Assembly: GCA_010672825.2 (NCBI GenBank)
Contig: JAAHFU020000002.1
Location: forward strand, 818,001-882,000
Direction of reading: 5' to 3'
Length of the DNA stretch: 64,000 nucleotides
DNA from: Leptolyngbya sp. SIO1E4
GTDB taxonomy: Bacteria > Cyanobacteriota > Cyanobacteriia > Phormidesmidales > Phormidesmidaceae
The translations under genes and the position numbers were made by a program. The notes beneath the pieces are model-generated. The model was given only the letters and a program-made list of their open reading frames with translations, did no database searches and was not told the DNA's origin. This document shows, in pieces, positions 1 through 9,572 of this stretch (position 1 is the stretch's first letter; each line of letters begins with the position of its first letter).

Positions 1-568
1 CAACACTGGGGTAGTCTTTCTTGAGCACTTGCTGCAGCTCAACCAGGGTACCTGCCATCTCAACCCCCGTTGGGCCACCCCCAACAATGACGACCGTCAA
101 TAGCTGTTGACGTCGCACCGGGTCAGGCTCTCGGGCTGCTTGCTCAAAGCGTTGAAAAATATGGTTACGCAGCGCCACTGCCTGGTCTAAAGTTCTGAGT
201 GGAAAGGCATATTCAGCGGCACCAGGGACCCCGAGAAATTGGGTCTGGCTACCGGTTGCGAGCACCAGATAGTCGTAAGGAATAGCGGCGGCATCAGTTT
301 TAACGACTTGCTGGGTAAAGTCGACCTGCTTGACCTCAGCTCTCAAAAAGTGCGTCTTGGGCGCACGCCGTAGGATCGTACGAATCGGATAGGCAATGAT
401 TTCAGGTTCAATTTGAGCGGCTGCAACCTGATAGAGCAAAGGGATAAAGGCGTTGTAGTTATTGCGGTCAATCAGTAAGACTTCGGCCCCGCTCCTCGAC
501 AACGATTGTGCGGTTTGCATTCCTCCGAAGCCTGCACCGATCACAATGACCCTTGGGTGTTTTGACAT
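1..568 (-). CDS. NAD(P)/FAD-dependent oxidoreductase, type II NADH dehydrogenase family (3' part missing)
   Basis: Only the N-terminal 189 residues lie in the window; the gene runs off the left edge. The protein begins with a dinucleotide-binding motif, VIVIGAGFGG, near residues 8-17, followed by LLIDRNNYNAF and PLLYQVAAA, which are typical of type II NAD(P)H:quinone oxidoreductases (NDH-2). An ATG motif around YLVLATGSQT and a second nucleotide-binding glycine motif, VIVGGGPTGVEMAG, near residue 165 complete the two-dinucleotide-fold pattern. The family passes electrons from NAD(P)H to the membrane quinone pool through FAD, without proton pumping. The start is the ATG at 568. The gene diverges from tex, with about 220 bases between them. 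Cyanobacteria have several NDH-2 paralogues (ndbA, ndbB, ndbC), and the fragment does not say which this is. Confidence 0.9.
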   Translation of the reverse strand, partial: MSKHPRVIVIGAGFGGMQTAQSLSRSGAEVLLIDRNNYNAFIPLLYQVAAAQIEPEIIAYPIRTILRRAPKTHFLRAEVKQVDFTQQVVKTDAAAIPYDYLVLATGSQTQFLGVPGAAEYAFPLRTLDQAVALRNHIFQRFEQAAREPDPVRRQQLLTVVIVGGGPTGVEMAGTLVELQQVLKKDYPSV

Positions 569-790
569 TGCTTTAAGTGCTCTGAGTTGCTTTACACTTC
601 TCAATGTTGCAGGCACCTTAGCAAGCTTCCATGAATCTAAGCTGAAAAAAAATTCAGCTTGCTGAAACTGCGGCTGGTGTCTTTTACAGTGCGGGCGATC
701 GCTGAGGATTTTGCCCCACTCAGACCTCATCAGAAGTCTTTGTTCCACTAGACTGGAGACCTGTCATCTTTACACGCTCACGTCATTCGA

Positions 791-3076
791 ATGGCCGATC
801 TGATTCAACACTTGATCCAGGAATTTGCCCTTCAGCGCAGTCATATTGAAAATGCCCTAGACCTATTTCAATCCGGGGCGACGGTCCCCTTCATTGCCCG
901 TTACCGCAAAGAGCGTACCGGAGGGATGGATGAGGTGCAGTTGCGATCGCTGCAGGAACGGCATCTGTACTTAACCGAACTGGCAGAACGGAAGCAGGCT
1001 ATCCTCAAGTCCATCGCAGATCAGGGCAAGTTGACTGAAGCCCTGCAGGCCAAAATCGAAGCCTGCTTGCAAAAGACCGACCTGGAAGATCTGTACTTGC
1101 CCTATCGACCAAAGCGCCGCACCCGAGCGACGATGGCGCGCGAGAAGGGCCTAGGCCCGCTGGCAGAGTGGATTGCAGCTCAAAATCATCCCCAATCTGG
1201 GCCAGTTGACTTGGAGCCAGCCGCGGCTGCTTATGTCAACGCTGATGCTGGCGTTGACACCGCTGCAGAGGCCCTACAGGGGGCTGCCGATATCCTGGCT
1301 GAGTCCGTGGCAGAGCAGGCCGACCTGCGAGCCTGGATCCGCGACTACTTTATGCGATCTGGGGTGTTTAGCTCTCGCATCAAGCCAGATATTCCTGAAG
1401 GCAGCACCAAATTTGAGCTGTACCGTCGCTATGAGATTCCGGTGCGCCAGGTGGCACCCCATAATCTTTTAGCCCTGTTGCGGGGCCAGCGGGAGGAGAT
1501 TTTAACCCTGGAGTTGAGCTTTGAAACCGATGAGGTGCTGCATTATCTGGAGTCCCAGGTGATTCGCACTCGGAACCCAGAGCTGCGGGCATTCTATAGA
1601 GCGCTGATTCAAGATGCCTTTACCCGGTTAATGAAAACCTCCTTGCTGAACGCAGTGATTGCGGAGAAAAAAGCCTGGGCTGATGGGGAATCCATTGAGA
1701 CCTTTGAGGCCAATCTACGGGATTTGTTGTTAGCGGCTCCGGCAGGCATGAAACCGACCCTGGCGATCGACCCAGGATTTCGCACCGGGTGTAAGGTGGC
1801 GGTGGTTGACCAAACCGGTCAGTTTTTGCACTATCAGGCCATTTTTCCCCATCAGGCGGCAGCCCAGCGAGACAAGGCAGCCCAAACCCTGAAACAGCTT
1901 ATTCAAGCCCACACCATTGAGTTAATCGCCATTGGCAATGGCACCGCTGGGCGAGAAACCGATGCCTTTGTCGCTGAGGTGTTGAAAGAGCTGCCTCAGA
2001 AACCGGTGAAGGTGATGGTAAACGAGGCCGGGGCTTCGGTGTATTCGGCCAGCCCTGTCGCGATCGCGGAATTTCCCAAGCTGGACGTGACGGTGCGGGG
2101 GGCAATCAGCATTGGCCGCCGCCTACAAGATCCCCTGGCAGAACTGGTAAAGATTGACCCCAAATCCATTGGCGTGGGGCAGTACCAGCATGATGTGGAT
2201 CAAAAGCGGCTGAAGCAGAAGCTAGCAGAGACCGTTGAGAGCTGTGTGAACTACGTGGGGGTGGATCTCAACACGGCCTCCCAGGAGCTGTTGACCTATG
2301 TTTCAGGCATTACGTCCACCATTGCCAACAACATCGTCGCCTACCGAAATCAGAATGGCGTCTTTCGAGATCGCAAAACCCTGCTAAAAGTCCCTAAACT
2401 CGGCCCCAAGGCTTTTGAACAAGCAGCGGGCTTTTTGCGCATTCGCCAGGGGAATAATCCTTTGGACAACACGGCCGTTCACCCTGAAAGCTACGGCATT
2501 GTGAACGCGATTTTGAAAGATTTGGGCGTGGATGTAGCGACCATTTCCGCTGACTCGAAGCACCTGCAGTCCCTCGCGCTGGATCGCATCGACCTGAAGC
2601 GTTACGTAACTGAGGCGGTAGGAGAACCCACCCTGCGCGACATTATCCAAGAATTAGAAAAACCAGGGCGGGATCCCCGCGCCCAATTTGTATCAGCCCA
2701 GTTTCGAGAAGATATTCAAACCCTGGCAGACCTCAAACCCGGCATGACCCTGGAAGGGGTCGTCACCAATGTGGCCAACTTTGGAGCCTTTGTGGATATT
2801 GGGGTACACCAAGATGGCCTGGTACATGTATCCCAACTGGCGAATCACTTTGTCCGAGATCCTAAGCAGGTGGTTAAGGTGGGACAAGTCGTAACGGTGC
2901 GGGTATTGGAGGTGGATGAAACCCTGAAACGCATCAGTTTATCGATGCGATCGCCCGATGGTGAGCGCCCGTCTCGTTCCCAGCCTCGCCCCACCAAACA
3001 AACATCAAAGGGTGCCCCCTCTAAACCAACGGCCAAAGATTTACAGGCCAAGTTCAATCGTCGGCGATCGCCATAG
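791..3076 (+). CDS. tex: Tex family RNA-binding transcription accessory protein
   Basis: The 761-residue product has the length and domain order of bacterial Tex proteins: a helical N-terminal region, a YqgF/RNase H-like fold starting near residue 321 (TLAIDPGFRTGCKVAVVD), a helix-hairpin-helix region near 490-560 (GVDLNTASQELL, then KLGPKAFEQAAGFLRI), and a C-terminal S1 RNA-binding domain near 648-720 (GVVTNVANFGAFVDIGV). Tex binds nucleic acid and acts on transcription in the cytoplasm. The tail after S1 is basic and rich in Ser, Pro and Lys, probably disordered. The gene stands alone. A copy of the 96-bp dispersed element begins 19 bases after its stop codon and separates it from the convergent NTPase-GAF gene. 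Confidence 0.95.
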   Translation: MADLIQHLIQEFALQRSHIENALDLFQSGATVPFIARYRKERTGGMDEVQLRSLQERHLYLTELAERKQAILKSIADQGKLTEALQAKIEACLQKTDLEDLYLPYRPKRRTRATMAREKGLGPLAEWIAAQNHPQSGPVDLEPAAAAYVNADAGVDTAAEALQGAADILAESVAEQADLRAWIRDYFMRSGVFSSRIKPDIPEGSTKFELYRRYEIPVRQVAPHNLLALLRGQREEILTLELSFETDEVLHYLESQVIRTRNPELRAFYRALIQDAFTRLMKTSLLNAVIAEKKAWADGESIETFEANLRDLLLAAPAGMKPTLAIDPGFRTGCKVAVVDQTGQFLHYQAIFPHQAAAQRDKAAQTLKQLIQAHTIELIAIGNGTAGRETDAFVAEVLKELPQKPVKVMVNEAGASVYSASPVAIAEFPKLDVTVRGAISIGRRLQDPLAELVKIDPKSIGVGQYQHDVDQKRLKQKLAETVESCVNYVGVDLNTASQELLTYVSGITSTIANNIVAYRNQNGVFRDRKTLLKVPKLGPKAFEQAAGFLRIRQGNNPLDNTAVHPESYGIVNAILKDLGVDVATISADSKHLQSLALDRIDLKRYVTEAVGEPTLRDIIQELEKPGRDPRAQFVSAQFREDIQTLADLKPGMTLEGVVTNVANFGAFVDIGVHQDGLVHVSQLANHFVRDPKQVVKVGQVVTVRVLEVDETLKRISLSMRSPDGERPSRSQPRPTKQTSKGAPSKPTAKDLQAKFNRRRSP

Positions 3077-3094
3077 GCACACTCAGGCAGAACG

Positions 3095-3190
3095 ATAGCC
3101 TTGTTCAGTTGAGTCCAGGACATCTGGGTCAAGGTTAGGGGTTGGGGTCTAGGGTTTGGGGCGTACTTGATTAGCCTGCATACCGCTATA
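3095..3190 (-). repeat. 96-bp dispersed element, copy 1 (minus orientation)
   Basis: On the plus strand this copy reads GATAGCCTTGTTCAGTTGAG at its left end and ACCGCTATA at its right end, the reverse of the copies at 12959, 23080 and 53235. The G-rich core at 3138-3161 holds four G-tracts (GGGG, GGGG, GGG, GGGG). It lies between the convergent tex and NTPase-GAF genes. Its right end supplies the TAG stop codon (3186-3188) of the minus-strand gene. Confidence 0.9.
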
Positions 3191-6100
3191 TCTGTGGGTT
3201 CTGCAGGGTTGCCTCCTGCTGTTGAACCGTGGTCAAGAGTTCTGCATGTTGCAAAATTGCACCCACCTGATTGTTAAAGATGTGCAGGCATTTGCGATCG
3301 CTATCATCAAAACTTGTGTAAAAGCGTTCTGCCTGCGGTCGCCGATCTCCCTGGAGGTTATCTGCAGGGTGTCGTGATCGCTTTTTATTCACCAGTTGAG
3401 TCACCCCAATCAGGTCACCATCGGGATTCAGAATTGGCATGCCCAGCAGGCTATAGGTACGATAGCCGCTTTTGCGATCGGTGGCCCGAGCGTTCGCTGA
3501 ATCTGGGTGATCATAGACGTCAAAAGGAATGTTCAAACCATTACCAGTAGCGGCGACTTGCCCCACAAATCCTTGCCCCACTGGCAAGCGCAATTCTTGA
3601 AATGAGCCAGTATCTGTTGGTAAGTGCGTCCATAGGGTTTTTTGCTCAGCATCCAGGAGCCAGAGGGTCCCGCGATCGGCATTCATTAAATCCTTAGCGG
3701 CATCAATGACGCGCTTCAGCAGCTCCGCCGCATCTAACCGCCCCCTCTCTAAGGACCGGGTTACCGTCATCAACGCAGCGGCCACACGCCGCCCCCGAGC
3801 GGTCTTGTGATAAGTGCAAAAACTTTCTAAAACCAGCTGAATGGCCTGGGCATCAGCTGTAATTTTGGTCAGATCTGCTTCGGTAAACCCTGCTGAATCA
3901 ATCCGTTCTGCTAGGGGTAGGGTAGGATTGCTCGAAGGTTTCAGCTTGTTCAATAATTGCACGACTGCGACCAGCTTACGCCGAGGGTTGATTAAGGGAA
4001 GGGCCAACAGCGTGTAGGTGCGATAGTTGTTTTTCTGATCCTTCTGTTTGGCAACCTCGGAGCGGGGGTCGTCGTAGAAGTCGTAGGGAATATTCACAAT
4101 CGTTTTGCGGGCAGCCACCTCCCCCACAATGCCTCGATCTATAGGCACTCGGATTTCCAAGGGAATTTTTTCATCCCCTGATTCCGCCATGATGGACCAA
4201 AACTCCTGGTGTTCTTCATCCAGTAAGAAAATAGTGGTGCGATCGGCATTCACCTCTCGCCCTAATTTCAGGGTGATCGACTGCAGCGTTACGTCTAACA
4301 CCTCATCAAATCCCTGAGCATCCATCACCCGATTCAATAGTTCTAAGGTGCGACTCACCACACTTTGAGTAGGCGTTGTTTGGTTTTGAAGATTAGATTG
4401 CTGCTTAGCATTTTGAATAGCAACCCCGACTTGGGCATTAAACACTTCCATATGCTGCTGACTGTCAGCATCGAAGCTGGCTTGGAAGCATTCGGGGGCT
4501 TCAGGCCACTGACTAGGATCGTAGTCCTCAAAGTCCCCTAACCGCCGCTTATTGACTAATTGAGTAACACCTAACAAGTCACCCTGTGGGCTAAAAACAG
4601 GCATACAGAGCATGCTGCAGGTACGATAGCCAGTTGTTTGATCAGTCTGATATGACGTTTGGGAATCAGAATGATTGTACAAATCGAAGGGAATATTCAG
4701 CGGCTTCTGCGTCGCTGCCACCTGACCAGCGTATCCTTGTCCTACTGCAAGGCGAATTTCTTTAAGTCCATTACCCGTTTCCATTCGAGTAAACAGTTGC
4801 TTGCGCTCATTATCCAACAGCCATAAAGTACTGCGATCGGCATTCATGAGCTTCTTAGCTGCCTCCATCACCTGCTGGATAATTTCGTCTGAATCCAAGC
4901 TGATTTGGGAAATCTTGGCAGCTTCATTAAGTGCTTCAGAAGCTTGTAACCGCTGTGTTAGCTGATAACAATATTGACAGCGCTCCAAAACTCGCCGAAT
5001 GTGATCCCCATACTCACTGAGATGTTGCTCGTCTGCAAGGGTAAAGCCGTTGGGGTCAAGTCTATCTTTGAGTGATTGTTCTGAGCGCCGAGTTGGCTGG
5101 ATTTTATTTGCCAGATAAACAAAAGCAACTGTCATGTGATTTTGAGTCGTCAGAGGCAAGAAGAGATAGTCGTAAATAGTACTCTCTGTCTCGGAAAACC
5201 CTTCTGAGCCGAGTTTTTCTTCCTGTAACCAAGGCTTAAATTCTGTAATGTGCCCTTGAGCTTCCTCATTATTGAGAATGCGAATCTCAGGATATTGGGA
5301 ACGCCCACTTTTGGCCACAATAGACCACATTTCATTTTTATCTTGATCAATAAAGAGGATATTTACATGGTCGGCGCTGAGCATTTCCCCTAACTTGACC
5401 ACAATGGAACTCAAAATCTCATCAAGGATGTAGTCAAACCCCTGACCTTCCATCAAGTTCAGCATCGACAGTAACTTGCGTTCTTGGCGAGTGACCACCT
5501 CGATAAAATCAGACCGCAAGCCTGAGAGCACTTTTTGAACCCAATCAAGGTTAAAGACGACCTCATACAGACGGTTATACACTTGAATGTGCCCATTCCG
5601 TTTCACCACGAGCCCGGCCAATTGCAGCATCAGTTGCTCATGACTGTTGTCAGCCGGTACCGAACCCTTTTCTAGGATGGTTTGATACAGCTTTAGAATA
5701 AGGCCGACATGTTTTTCGCAGTGAAGCAGACGATCTCGGATGACCTTTAAATGGGGCGGTTCATCTCTAGATTCCCAGTTGTCAATGAGAGCTTTCTCAA
5801 CAATGCGATCAATCCAAACAACTGGATTTTCATCCAAAGGTACTGTGGACTGATTCACCACCAATTGACACAGCTTTTGAGTTAAAAAGGGCTGTCCCCC
5901 ACTCCAGTCGAGGATGGCGGCCAAAGCCGCGTCTGGATCTTTGACAATTCCTTGCAGCCCTTTAGCCAGAGGTTTGGCTTCCTCTGGCTGAAAGCCGTGT
6001 AGATCAATCGGGCGTCCCACATTAAAGGGCGTGCAAAAAGGATCTTGGATCAGTTCTGTAGGGGTCGTCACTCCGATCAGGGCAAACGTGAGGCGATCAT

Positions 6101-6605
6101 ATCCATCACAGGAGCGAATAAAGGCAAAAAAATCATCCCAGCGAAAGGGCAGACTGCGCACACTGTCAATTTCGTCAATAAAGACGACAATAGGCGATCG
6201 CACCTCTGCTAGCAGCACCGACTCGACAAGTTCAGTTAAGCGCCCCACTGCCGACAAATGTTCTCGTTCTTTTAGCCAGGTGCGCAACTGCACGGATAGC
6301 TGAAAGCTGCTGACCAAATGCTGCATGATGCCGGCATACCACTGGTCGCAAGTGATGTCCTGACTGCCAATGCTGGTTAGATCAATGGCGGCACAGTTGA
6401 ACCCCTCTTCGGCAAGGCGAGCCTGGATTCTGACCCGCAGACTCGTTTTGCCCATTTGCCGCGAGTTGAGGACATAGCAGAACTCCCCATTCTTTAAGGC
6501 GGTATACAGATCCTCGTCAGCTTGGCGAATGATGTAACTCGGCGCATCCAAGGGTAGATGCCCGCCAACTTTATAGCGGTAGGCTGCAATTGGGGTAGAT
6601 GTCAT
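3186..6605 (-). CDS. AAA-like (STAND-type) NTPase with four C-terminal GAF domains
   Basis: The product has 1139 residues. Residues 1-370 form an 'AAA-like' domain of the kind common in cyanobacterial signalling proteins, with a P-loop variant SRQMGKTS at 48-55 and a Walker B strand VVFIDEID at 140-147. Four GAF modules follow, near 380-545, 565-735, 755-930 and 950-1120. Each carries an NK pair (500-501, 685-686, 886-887 and 1073-1074). In GAF1 the pair is followed by FTLADE at 521-526, so the NKXnFX3DE motif of cyclic-nucleotide-binding GAF domains is complete; in the others the final DE is altered. There is no kinase, cyclase or other output domain. The gene starts 25 bases after the stop of the HTH-TIR-NTPase gene, so the two are probably co-transcribed. 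The stop codon lies inside a 96-bp dispersed repeat. Function is inferred: a regulated NTPase switch or scaffold sensing small ligands. Confidence 0.85.
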   Translation of the reverse strand: MTSTPIAAYRYKVGGHLPLDAPSYIIRQADEDLYTALKNGEFCYVLNSRQMGKTSLRVRIQARLAEEGFNCAAIDLTSIGSQDITCDQWYAGIMQHLVSSFQLSVQLRTWLKEREHLSAVGRLTELVESVLLAEVRSPIVVFIDEIDSVRSLPFRWDDFFAFIRSCDGYDRLTFALIGVTTPTELIQDPFCTPFNVGRPIDLHGFQPEEAKPLAKGLQGIVKDPDAALAAILDWSGGQPFLTQKLCQLVVNQSTVPLDENPVVWIDRIVEKALIDNWESRDEPPHLKVIRDRLLHCEKHVGLILKLYQTILEKGSVPADNSHEQLMLQLAGLVVKRNGHIQVYNRLYEVVFNLDWVQKVLSGLRSDFIEVVTRQERKLLSMLNLMEGQGFDYILDEILSSIVVKLGEMLSADHVNILFIDQDKNEMWSIVAKSGRSQYPEIRILNNEEAQGHITEFKPWLQEEKLGSEGFSETESTIYDYLFLPLTTQNHMTVAFVYLANKIQPTRRSEQSLKDRLDPNGFTLADEQHLSEYGDHIRRVLERCQYCYQLTQRLQASEALNEAAKISQISLDSDEIIQQVMEAAKKLMNADRSTLWLLDNERKQLFTRMETGNGLKEIRLAVGQGYAGQVAATQKPLNIPFDLYNHSDSQTSYQTDQTTGYRTCSMLCMPVFSPQGDLLGVTQLVNKRRLGDFEDYDPSQWPEAPECFQASFDADSQQHMEVFNAQVGVAIQNAKQQSNLQNQTTPTQSVVSRTLELLNRVMDAQGFDEVLDVTLQSITLKLGREVNADRTTIFLLDEEHQEFWSIMAESGDEKIPLEIRVPIDRGIVGEVAARKTIVNIPYDFYDDPRSEVAKQKDQKNNYRTYTLLALPLINPRRKLVAVVQLLNKLKPSSNPTLPLAERIDSAGFTEADLTKITADAQAIQLVLESFCTYHKTARGRRVAAALMTVTRSLERGRLDAAELLKRVIDAAKDLMNADRGTLWLLDAEQKTLWTHLPTDTGSFQELRLPVGQGFVGQVAATGNGLNIPFDVYDHPDSANARATDRKSGYRTYSLLGMPILNPDGDLIGVTQLVNKKRSRHPADNLQGDRRPQAERFYTSFDDSDRKCLHIFNNQVGAILQHAELLTTVQQQEATLQNPQI

Positions 6606-6630
6606 AGGCCGTTAAACACAAAAGCGAGAT

Positions 6631-8550
6631 TCACGATGAAGGCGGCTGCAGGCGATCGCTAAAATAGCGGCGATAGAGTTCAAAGCTCGGCACTGCTCCA
6701 TTGCCTTTGAGATGCACAAGCCCCAGACTATGCAGTTTGAACATGGGCTCTGAGTCAAGTTGAAGCGGGATGGAAGCATCTAAGATGGCGCGGTAAGCCC
6801 CCGCCAATTCAGGGTTTCGCTCGAGATTTGAGAGATGACGGCGTAAATGATCGCCATAAATGCCTGCTTCCGTAGGGCCAGTGTCACAAAGTTCTGTGAG
6901 CGTTAACCGATACTGCACCAGGTGATATAAGGCTAAGCGCACCAGATATGGGTGCCCACCCACCAACGCCATCAGTGTTTTAACCTCTTCAGCGCTAAAG
7001 ACGAGGCCGTGGCGATTGACCAGATCAGTCACTTGCTCTGGGGTGAACTCTGGCAGTTCAATCGGCAGACCGACATTAAAGGGAGACTGGTTAACATCTA
7101 ACGGCAGATACACCTCAGTAGAGTGCACAATTACCAGCCGCAGTCGCTCCCACAATTTGCTGTCATCGCTACCGTAGCTCCCTTCCTCATACCAGGCTCG
7201 CAACAACCCAAAGAAATCATCCGCAACGGTGGGATATTGAAAGACTTTGTCAACTTCATCTAACCCCAGAACCAAAGGACTCTCAATGGCTGGCAGCAGG
7301 TATTCCTTAAAGTAGGCGGTGCAGTTGCCTTTACTGCCAAAGATGTCATCCCAGTAATCTTCGATACGGTGGGGCAACTGCAATTTGCGGGCCACAACTG
7401 CACAAAACCATCGCAAAAGACTGCCCAAATCTTTAAAGGTGGCGCGATCCGCATGTTGAAAACTAATCGGAATCGCCCGATAGTTCTTCTCCTGTGCTCG
7501 ATTTAGAATCCGCGCCATCAGCGCAGTCTTCCCCATTTGCCGAGGAGCTTTAATGCGGATTAAGGCCCCCGCTCGCCCAATTTCCTCATAGCACTGCGCT
7601 TCATAGGGAATGCGTTCTACATAGAACTTTGAGTCTGGACGGACTTGAACTCTGGGAAGCTCGGGTTCAGCAACAGGGGAAGGGTGAATGACCGTTGATT
7701 GTGAGGTCAAATATTCTGCATCATATTTTGTATTAACGTTGCGACTACCTCCTAAAGCGTTGAGGTTGGGCTGAAGGTCACCCAAAGCTTCCAAATCCTG
7801 ACTCTCGGCGGTCAACGTTGCAAATGCAAACTGAGACATGGCTTTGGCATCCTGCTCCAGGATGGCCTTTAGCTGTGGCAAAGTTTTGGAGGCGCAGGCA
7901 TCGGGCTGCCACACCCAGTGATAGGCCCCCGCCAGATAGTTTCGTAAGTCGTAGCTGAGGAGAGATGGGTGGGCATTCTCCAGCCAGAGAACAACTAACT
8001 GTGGCGGAGGATTTCCCTGACCACCAACCTCCTGACGAAGCTGGCGCAACTGTTCAATCGCCATCTCGCTAACAGCCGTTTGAGGCGAGAGTAGCAGGAT
8101 AAAACAGTTACATCGCTGTAGCGCTTGGGTAACGGGTTCTTGAGTATTTTCCTGGTCTGTTAATAGTGTGGACGTAATCGTATCTAAGTTGTTGACAAAG
8201 ATTTGATACCCAAACGGCTTCAGCCCCTCTGACAGAGTTGTGGCGATCGCCTGATCGGGACGTTGCCCTCGATAGCTAATAAAAACATGTATTCGGCTTT
8301 GCCAAGCCCGCTCCACAATACCTTTCAGCTGTTTCTTTCGAACAGTTTCTCCAAGTACTGGAGTGAGTTTTTGCCAGAGGCGATAGCTGACTGTTTTCTC
8401 TACATATGCAGGGTTGTGGGGATGAATTTCTTCATAGGTCTTCCCTTGCCAAGAACCCATGAATACCTTTACTTCTGTATCATTCAGGCGCTTTCCAGTC
8501 TTTGCGTAAAGGCGCTGTTCGACAAACGCAAGTGCTTCATTAACGTCCAT
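6631..8550 (-). CDS. HTH (vMAP N-terminal type)-TIR-AAA-like NTPase protein
   Basis: The product has 639 residues in three parts. Residues 1-85 resemble the N-terminal helix-turn-helix domain of vWA-MoxR-associated proteins (EALAFVEQRLY, WQGKTYEEI, TVSYRLWQKL). Residues 87-215 form a TIR domain beginning IHVFISYRGQRPDQA, with an acidic helix SEMAIEQLRQ (159-170 region) where catalytic TIR NADases carry their glutamate. Residues 305-635 form an AAA-like NTPase with P-loop PRQMGKTA at 336-343, Walker B VLGLDEVD and a C-terminal winged-helix-like part. This NTPase is related to that of the next gene, 25 bases downstream on the same strand. Architectures of this kind are known from cyanobacterial signalling and conflict proteins. 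Whether the TIR domain is an NADase or an adaptor cannot be told. The ATG at 8550 is preceded by about 1 kb without genes. Confidence 0.85.
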   Translation of the reverse strand: MDVNEALAFVEQRLYAKTGKRLNDTEVKVFMGSWQGKTYEEIHPHNPAYVEKTVSYRLWQKLTPVLGETVRKKQLKGIVERAWQSRIHVFISYRGQRPDQAIATTLSEGLKPFGYQIFVNNLDTITSTLLTDQENTQEPVTQALQRCNCFILLLSPQTAVSEMAIEQLRQLRQEVGGQGNPPPQLVVLWLENAHPSLLSYDLRNYLAGAYHWVWQPDACASKTLPQLKAILEQDAKAMSQFAFATLTAESQDLEALGDLQPNLNALGGSRNVNTKYDAEYLTSQSTVIHPSPVAEPELPRVQVRPDSKFYVERIPYEAQCYEEIGRAGALIRIKAPRQMGKTALMARILNRAQEKNYRAIPISFQHADRATFKDLGSLLRWFCAVVARKLQLPHRIEDYWDDIFGSKGNCTAYFKEYLLPAIESPLVLGLDEVDKVFQYPTVADDFFGLLRAWYEEGSYGSDDSKLWERLRLVIVHSTEVYLPLDVNQSPFNVGLPIELPEFTPEQVTDLVNRHGLVFSAEEVKTLMALVGGHPYLVRLALYHLVQYRLTLTELCDTGPTEAGIYGDHLRRHLSNLERNPELAGAYRAILDASIPLQLDSEPMFKLHSLGLVHLKGNGAVPSFELYRRYFSDRLQPPSS

Positions 8551-9572
8551 GCCAACGAATTCAATGTAAGGATCAATGCGCCAAACACCGACTGGGCATC
8601 AAGACAGGAGTCTGAGTCTGGCAGATAATAAAGCACCCTATTGTTAGTGATAACACTGACATTCAAACAAAACAAAAATGCTTGCTGTATGATTTCAATC
8701 ACAGATCTGGTGTGATGAAGGACAATTCTATTGTCTTAGGACCTAAATCCGTATTTCTTAATCTACTTTAGCTCGTCTATTGATAGTTTGATTTATCGCT
8801 CCGACAGTCTGATTTACTGCGGCTAAGGAGGATGCAGAGGTTTGATTAGGTTATATGAGTTTAAAGGGCACTCGTTAAATTTAATCTAAGTAGACCACCC
8901 AGTATTTTGGCTTTATGCGGGTGAGCTTGCACCCCAATCACTGCACGATAGATAAAGAACGTTAGCGACAAGAATCCTTGACAAGCACTAGCCATAGCGG
9001 TTCTGCATAATGGAACAGCGTTGATTTCTTAGATTAGCTATCAATAGATCCAACTGTAGGAAGCTGATTTCGGATAAAAGCAGGGGCTTAGCGCTAAAAA
9101 ATATCTGACTTTTTTGGAATTGCTGAGGTTTTCTGGTTGTTTTTTAAAAGCGTATGCGGGATAGTCATCCCATAACTGCTCTTGCTAATAGAGGCTAGAT
9201 TCACCTCTAACAAGTCCTTTAATGATGGGAAGCTTACTATTTACGTAAGCTGACGCCATGAAATGTGACCAGCACAGAATTAATGGAAAACACTGTTCTC
9301 TAACTCAAAACTATTGAGCTATTGCAGCTCAAAATCCTGAGAGAAAGAACCATCATTTCCTGATCAAAATCACATTTTACCTTGATTTGAATCGCCCTTA
9401 AATTTGAGTAAAACGGCTAGATTGAGTGTACTCCACTCATTTATGAACTCTGTCTTGTCTTCTCAGAATGCCCCCCACCTGAAGTGAGATACAGGGAGTT
9501 GAGAAGATAGCGCTTCTCCTGAAAAATCGGCCTCGTTAAAAGACACCTTACATGCTCAAGGAGACACGTAGA
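8551..9572. other. Long intergenic region, divergent promoters presumed
   Basis: About 1 kb, AT-richer than its surroundings, lies between the divergent TIR-NTPase and HD-domain genes. I see no convincing coding sequence. It holds an imperfect palindrome at 8643-8660 (GTTAGTG, ATAA, CACTGAC), a 7-bp stem at 9231-9251 (AGCTTAC/GTAAGCT) and another at 9314-9332 (TTGAGCT/AGCTCAA). These may be operators or RNA structure, but nothing identifies them. Confidence 0.4.

Noticed and set aside
8263-8628. 121-codon plus-strand frame over the TIR-NTPase start
   Set aside because: It lies opposite to a well-supported gene and shows no family motif.
8994-9020. ATAGCGGTTCTGCATAATG, resembling the left end of the 96-bp element
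   Set aside because: Only about 15 bases match and neither the G-rich core nor the right end is present; chance cannot be excluded.
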